From JBKJML01 sp046596415 (lineage in GTDB: Bacteria; Actinomycetota; Thermoleophilia; Gaiellales; Gaiellaceae), in NCBI GenBank assembly GCA_046596415.1, contig JBKJML010000209.1, positions 1 through 15,886 of the forward strand: 15,886 bases of DNA, in the 5' to 3' direction. The translations under genes were made by a program, and so were the position numbers. Position 1 is the stretch's first letter. Every line of letters begins with the position of its first letter. Under the pieces are notes generated by a model. The model was not told the DNA's origin and made no database searches. It worked only from the letters and a program-made list of their open reading frames with translations. Positions 13,609 through 15,886 of this stretch are shown piece by piece.

Positions 13609-15021
13609 TCAGAACCGGATGTCCTGGAGCGCCTCGGCAGCACTCCGGTATCGACGCGCTGCCTCGCCGTCGTCTCCCCGACGACTCGCGAGGTCGCCGA
13701 GCGCGACCCATGCACCCGCCCTGTGCCCCACGGACGCCATCTGCTCGAACACGGCATCCGCAGCTTCGAAACTCTTCTCCGCCTCATCGAGGCGCCCCCG
13801 CTCGAGCAGTGCTCGCCCGAGAACGAGATACGACTGCCCGACCTCGTCCGGGAAATCCTCGCGCCCCTCAAGCAACTGGAGCGCCTTGCGCGCGTTCTCG
13901 TCGGCCGCGTCGTAGTCCTTAAGCTGGAGGTGGACGGTGGCAAGTCCGCCGAGCGCCTGTGCAGCATCTGGCCTCGACTCGGCCTCGACGGCCAGGGCGA
14001 ACGAGGCCTCGAGGTGGTCGATTGCCTCCTTGGGCTTGCCGAGCAGCAGGTGCAGGCCCCCGAGATTGAGCATCAGGCGGCCGACGTTGCGCTCGTCTTC
14101 GAGCTCCTCGTAGAGCGCCTTCGCCTGCTCGGCGTAGGTCCGCGAGACGGCCCAATGCCCGGTCCGCTCGGCGACGAGCGATGCCTGAAAGTAGGTGTTC
14201 GCAACGACGCGGCGATCGTCCATTCCCTGGGCGAGCTCGAGAGCAGCCTCCACGTCCTCGCGCGCAGCGTCGAAATCGCGCTGACGGCGCCGGCAGCGCG
14301 AACGCCAACCGAGAATGTCGGCCCGGAGGAGGTCGCACGGGAGTCCCGACGCATCCGCGAGCACGAGAGCCTGGTCGAGGAGCGCCACGGCGATCGCAAC
14401 ACTCGCAAGCTTGTAGCGACAGACGCCGAGCCGGAAGAGGATGTCGGCGCGGTCGACGTCGGAGAACTGTGGCCCCTCGGCGAGCTCGCGGGCGACCTGC
14501 AGCAACTCGACCGACTCGCGGGCGTCTCCCTCCTGGGCGAGCGCCCAGGCCTCGCCGGAGAGCGCTCTGACCTCGAGCTCGGCCGAGCCCGTTGCTCCGA
14601 TGTCTCGGCGCGCGGTGAGAAACAGCTCGACGGCATCGCCGTACCGGTGCGACGCAGTCAGAGCCTCGGCGCGGGCAAGCTGCGCCTCGATCCGGCGACG
14701 GACATCGGTGGAGACGCCGCCGCCGAGGAACGCGGCGTCGACGTCGAGGCGCGTCGCTAGCCAGGCGATCGCCTCGTCGGTGGGACGCGTCTTGCCACGC
14801 TCGATCTGGCTGATGTACTCCTTGGAGAATCGCTCGCCACCGACCTGCGTCTGGGTCAGACCCGCCGCGAGGCGGAGCGACCGGAGCCTGTCGCCGAGGC
14901 GCGATGTCGGGGCCGAGGGTGTCGTCGCTGACGTCGTCGCTGCCGTTGCGGTGGCAACAGGCGCGAGTTCTTCGTCCTGCGCGGAGCGATGAGGGGCGGC
15001 GTCCATCTGTGTGTCAGTCAA
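13609..15021 (-). CDS. XRE-family HTH regulator with C-terminal TPR domain (RRNPP-like)
   Basis: A cytoplasmic DNA-binding regulator of 470 residues. Residues 1-39 are a flexible Ala/Thr-rich tail. An XRE-type HTH follows at about 41-97 (LRSLRLAAGLTQTQV, recognition helix near SKEYISQIERG 66-76, KTRPTDEAIAWLATRLDV). From about 105 to the end run eight or nine TPR helix pairs, for example YLVLGRALLERGRLDEAEKS and LGGLATVHLQLKDYDAADEN. HTH plus TPR is the layout of peptide-responsive PlcR, NprR and PrgX, here longer than the usual 280-430 residues. I place the start at TTG 15021 because GAGGTG lies 7 nt upstream; the ATG five codons later has no such site. The next gene encodes an export-signal-like peptide. 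An inverted repeat about 85-125 nt upstream is a candidate autoregulatory operator. Confidence 0.88.
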   Translation of the reverse strand: MTDTQMDAAPHRSAQDEELAPVATATAATTSATTPSAPTSRLGDRLRSLRLAAGLTQTQVGGERFSKEYISQIERGKTRPTDEAIAWLATRLDVDAAFLGGGVSTDVRRRIEAQLARAEALTASHRYGDAVELFLTARRDIGATGSAELEVRALSGEAWALAQEGDARESVELLQVARELAEGPQFSDVDRADILFRLGVCRYKLASVAIAVALLDQALVLADASGLPCDLLRADILGWRSRCRRRQRDFDAAREDVEAALELAQGMDDRRVVANTYFQASLVAERTGHWAVSRTYAEQAKALYEELEDERNVGRLMLNLGGLHLLLGKPKEAIDHLEASFALAVEAESRPDAAQALGGLATVHLQLKDYDAADENARKALQLLEGREDFPDEVGQSYLVLGRALLERGRLDEAEKSFEAADAVFEQMASVGHRAGAWVALGDLASRRGDDGEAARRYRSAAEALQDIRF

Positions 15022-15081
15022 TGCAATTCACCTCGGCCCTGCCTCCCCCCGAAGGGTGAGGCGTCGCTCCCGAACGCGGTA

Positions 15082-15111
15082 AATCTCCCATGATTGCGCG
15101 TCTCCGGTCAA
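15082..15111 (-). promoter_or_regulatory. possible promoter of the regulator-peptide operon
   Basis: On the minus strand TTGACC (15111-15106) lies in the left arm of the inverted repeat, followed after 18 nt by GAGATT (15087-15082, 3 of 6 matches). The -35 is good and the -10 weak. It would leave a leader of about 50 nt before the TTG start. Confidence 0.35.
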
Positions 15112-15155
15112 GTGAAGGAGAGCATATCGTAAATCACTTGACCGAGCTACTTGAC
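15105..15155. promoter_or_regulatory. operator-like inverted repeat with a third half-site
   Basis: CGGTCAAGTGA (15105-15115) and TCACTTGACCG (15134-15144) are perfect 11-bp inverted arms, 18 nt apart. The core ACTTGAC recurs at 15149-15155, 13 nt after the copy in the right arm. Each arm reads TTGACC outward, so a bound dimer would cover -35 regions in both directions. Its place between the HTH-TPR gene and a divergent transcript makes that regulator the obvious candidate ligand (inference). Confidence 0.7.
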
Positions 15156-15179
15156 TTTTTGGGACAGGGCCTCTACAGT
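15151..15179 (+). promoter_or_regulatory. divergent promoter beside the operator
   Basis: TTGACT (15151-15156), a 17-nt spacer, then TACAGT (15174-15179). This is the best sigma-70-type -35/-10 pair in the window, with +1 near 15186. The -35 overlaps the third ACTTGAC half-site, so repression or activation by the HTH-TPR protein is plausible. Confidence 0.55.
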
Positions 15180-15185
15180 CTCGAT

Positions 15186-15375
15186 TACCACGCACCGCAG
15201 TCCACGCCAGGCTACGGCGCAGGGGTAGACCGACAACCCGAACGGTGGCAGCAAGAAGAAGTCTCGTGCCTGGGCCGCAGAGTCACGAGCTTCAGCTGAC
15301 ACTCTCGGGGAAGGCCACCCCACAGAGAAACGGAAACGCCCCGGGAGCCGCAGCCAGGGGCGTTTCTGTTTCTGC
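15186..15375 (+). ncRNA. putative small RNA (or leader) between the operator and azlC
   Basis: About 190 nt lie between the promoter and a good terminator and hold no convincing ORF. Visible folds are CGCC/GGCG and GGGT/ACCC hairpins within an outer CACCG/CGGTG pairing (about 15190-15247), and a stem of GAAG-t-CTCGTG (15258-15268) with CACGAGCTTC (15284-15293). azlC seems to have its own leaderless promoter beyond the terminator, so this would be a separate transcript. If not, it is a structured azlC leader. I cannot match it to 6S, SRP RNA, tmRNA or a riboswitch class. Confidence 0.4.
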
Positions 15376-15380
15376 GGCTC
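15326..15380 (+). terminator. Rho-independent terminator with alternative pairing
   Basis: AGAAACGGAAACGCCCC (15326-15342) pairs with GGGGCGTTTCTGTTTCT (15357-15373) through 17 bp with one G-U, around a 14-nt loop. A GC core flanked by an A-rich 5' side and a T-rich 3' side is typical of a bidirectional terminator. The loop segment GAGCCGCAG (15345-15353) is also complementary to CTGCGGCTC (15372-15380), which permits a pseudoknot or a competing hairpin. Confidence 0.65.
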
Positions 15381-15393
15381 GAACCGTTGTCCG

Positions 15394-15399
15394 TAGGAT
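15394..15399 (+). promoter_or_regulatory. -10 box for leaderless azlC
   Basis: TAGGAT followed by six bases (cgcgcg) and the azlC ATG. The spacing is that of a leaderless transcript. The -35 region is weak. Confidence 0.4.
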
Positions 15400-15405
15400 C
15401 GCGCG

Positions 15406-15886
15406 ATGGGCGAGGACTGCACAACAGGCGGCTTCGAGCGGGGTTTCTGGGCCCTCGCTCCCCTCTGGCTCGGGGTCATTCCCTTCGCACTCGCCTTTGC
15501 CGTGACGGCCCGAGCCTCGGGCCTCTCGCTGCTCGAGACCCAGGCACTCTCCATCTTCGTCTTCGCGGGCGCGGCCCAGTTCAGCGCCGTCGGCCTGATC
15601 GCGGCCGGGGCTGCGGGCCTCGAGATCGTGCTCACGACCCTCCTGCTCAACGTGCGTCACCTGCTCTACGGGCTCTCGCTCGGTCGCCTCTTCCACCTCA
15701 CGCGACGCGAGCGCCCGGTGGTTGCGTTCTTCCTCACCGACGAGGCGTTCGGCGTCGCTGCGGCCGCGAAGGAGCGGTCGTTCGCCTTCCTGCTGGGGGT
15801 CGAGCTGAGCCTCTTCGTGATGTGGAACCTCGCCACGTTCTCGGGCTTTCTGCTCGGTGCAACGATCCCCGATCCGGCGAAGCTTG
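15406..15886 (+). CDS. AzlC-family permease, 3' end outside the window
   Basis: The first 160 codons of an inner-membrane protein of the AzlC family, which together with the small AzlD subunit forms exporters of branched-chain amino acids (BrnFE/YgaZH-type). Family landmarks are WLGVIPFALAFAV near 21-33, IFVFAGAAQFSAVGLIAAG near 50-68, LLNVRHLLYGLSLGRL near 79-94, and FFLTDEAFGVA near 108-118. The usual length is about 230-250 residues, so roughly two thirds is present; azlD is expected just beyond the edge. The ATG has no Shine-Dalgarno sequence but a TAGGAT box 6 nt upstream. The gene is divergent from the HTH-TPR regulator, with a terminator between them, so common control is possible but not shown. 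Confidence 0.9.
   Translation, partial: MGEDCTTGGFERGFWALAPLWLGVIPFALAFAVTARASGLSLLETQALSIFVFAGAAQFSAVGLIAAGAAGLEIVLTTLLLNVRHLLYGLSLGRLFHLTRRERPVVAFFLTDEAFGVAAAAKERSFAFLLGVELSLFVMWNLATFSGFLLGATIPDPAKL

Noticed and set aside
15090..15299. 69-codon plus-strand frame across the operator and small-RNA region
   Set aside because: It starts before the operator and promoter, would not be contained in the predicted transcript, has no ribosome-binding site and no recognisable composition.
15186..15330. Known riboswitch (ZTP, c-di-AMP, TPP) in the azlC upstream region
   Set aside because: A GCCTGGGC stretch recalls the ZTP class, but the other conserved segments are missing or out of order; the other classes fit worse.

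Overview
The window looks like a chromosomal segment of a high-G+C actinobacterium. The deep-branching Thermoleophilia (Gaiellales/Solirubrobacterales-like) are my best guess, inferred from protein style rather than from a marker gene. Supporting signs are the strong G+C-rich third codon positions, an LppX/LprAFG lipoprotein next to a P55-type MFS pump, an EFGNR-type heme A synthase, a PAC2 protein, and several promoter -10 boxes placed exactly where a leaderless start needs them. There are no insertion sequences, CRISPR arrays, rRNAs or tRNAs that I can support.

Layout. 1-203: the 3' end of a cyclic-nucleotide-binding protein gene, preceded by a near-perfect inverted copy of itself (a fold-back that may be an assembly artefact). 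206-3849 (+): a tightly packed run of lipoprotein (lprG-like), MFS exporter (P55-like), proC and pgl. 3846-4490 (-): an unrecognised helical protein, tail-to-tail with pgl. 4631-7168 (+): a large SF2 DEAH helicase with an acidic insert. 7165-10025 (-): a coupled selD > ctaA > PAC2 run. 10026-10249: a structured intergenic stretch with a strong hairpin terminator. 10250-10930 (+): a short-chain dehydrogenase. 10946-12277 (-): argG of the long E. coli type. 12506-13438 (-): a thioredoxin-fold lipoprotein. 13488-15021 (-): an XRE-HTH/TPR regulator and, 16 nt after its stop, a 34-codon gene with a perfect AGGAGG ribosome-binding site encoding a secretion-signal-like peptide. 15022-15405: operator-like inverted repeat, divergent promoters, a probable small RNA and its terminator. 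15406-end (+): the start of an AzlC-type permease.

The most interesting system is the regulator-peptide pair at 13488-15021 with its presumed operator at 15105-15155. The architecture (N-terminal XRE HTH, 8-9 TPR repeats, then a tiny co-transcribed gene for a positively charged, hydrophobic, export-ready peptide with a polar C-terminus) is that of RRNPP peptide quorum-sensing cassettes (PlcR-PapR, NprR-NprX, Rap-Phr), which are described mainly in Firmicutes. A perfect 11-bp inverted repeat with a third half-site lies upstream of the regulator. Each arm carries an outward-reading TTGACC, so bound regulator could control both its own operon and the divergent transcript. This assignment is an inference from architecture; the peptide sequence matches none that I know.

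The metabolic genes (proC, pgl, ctaA, selD, argG) look ordinary and intact. The MFS gene is odd in lacking a canonical start codon where its family N-terminus should begin.
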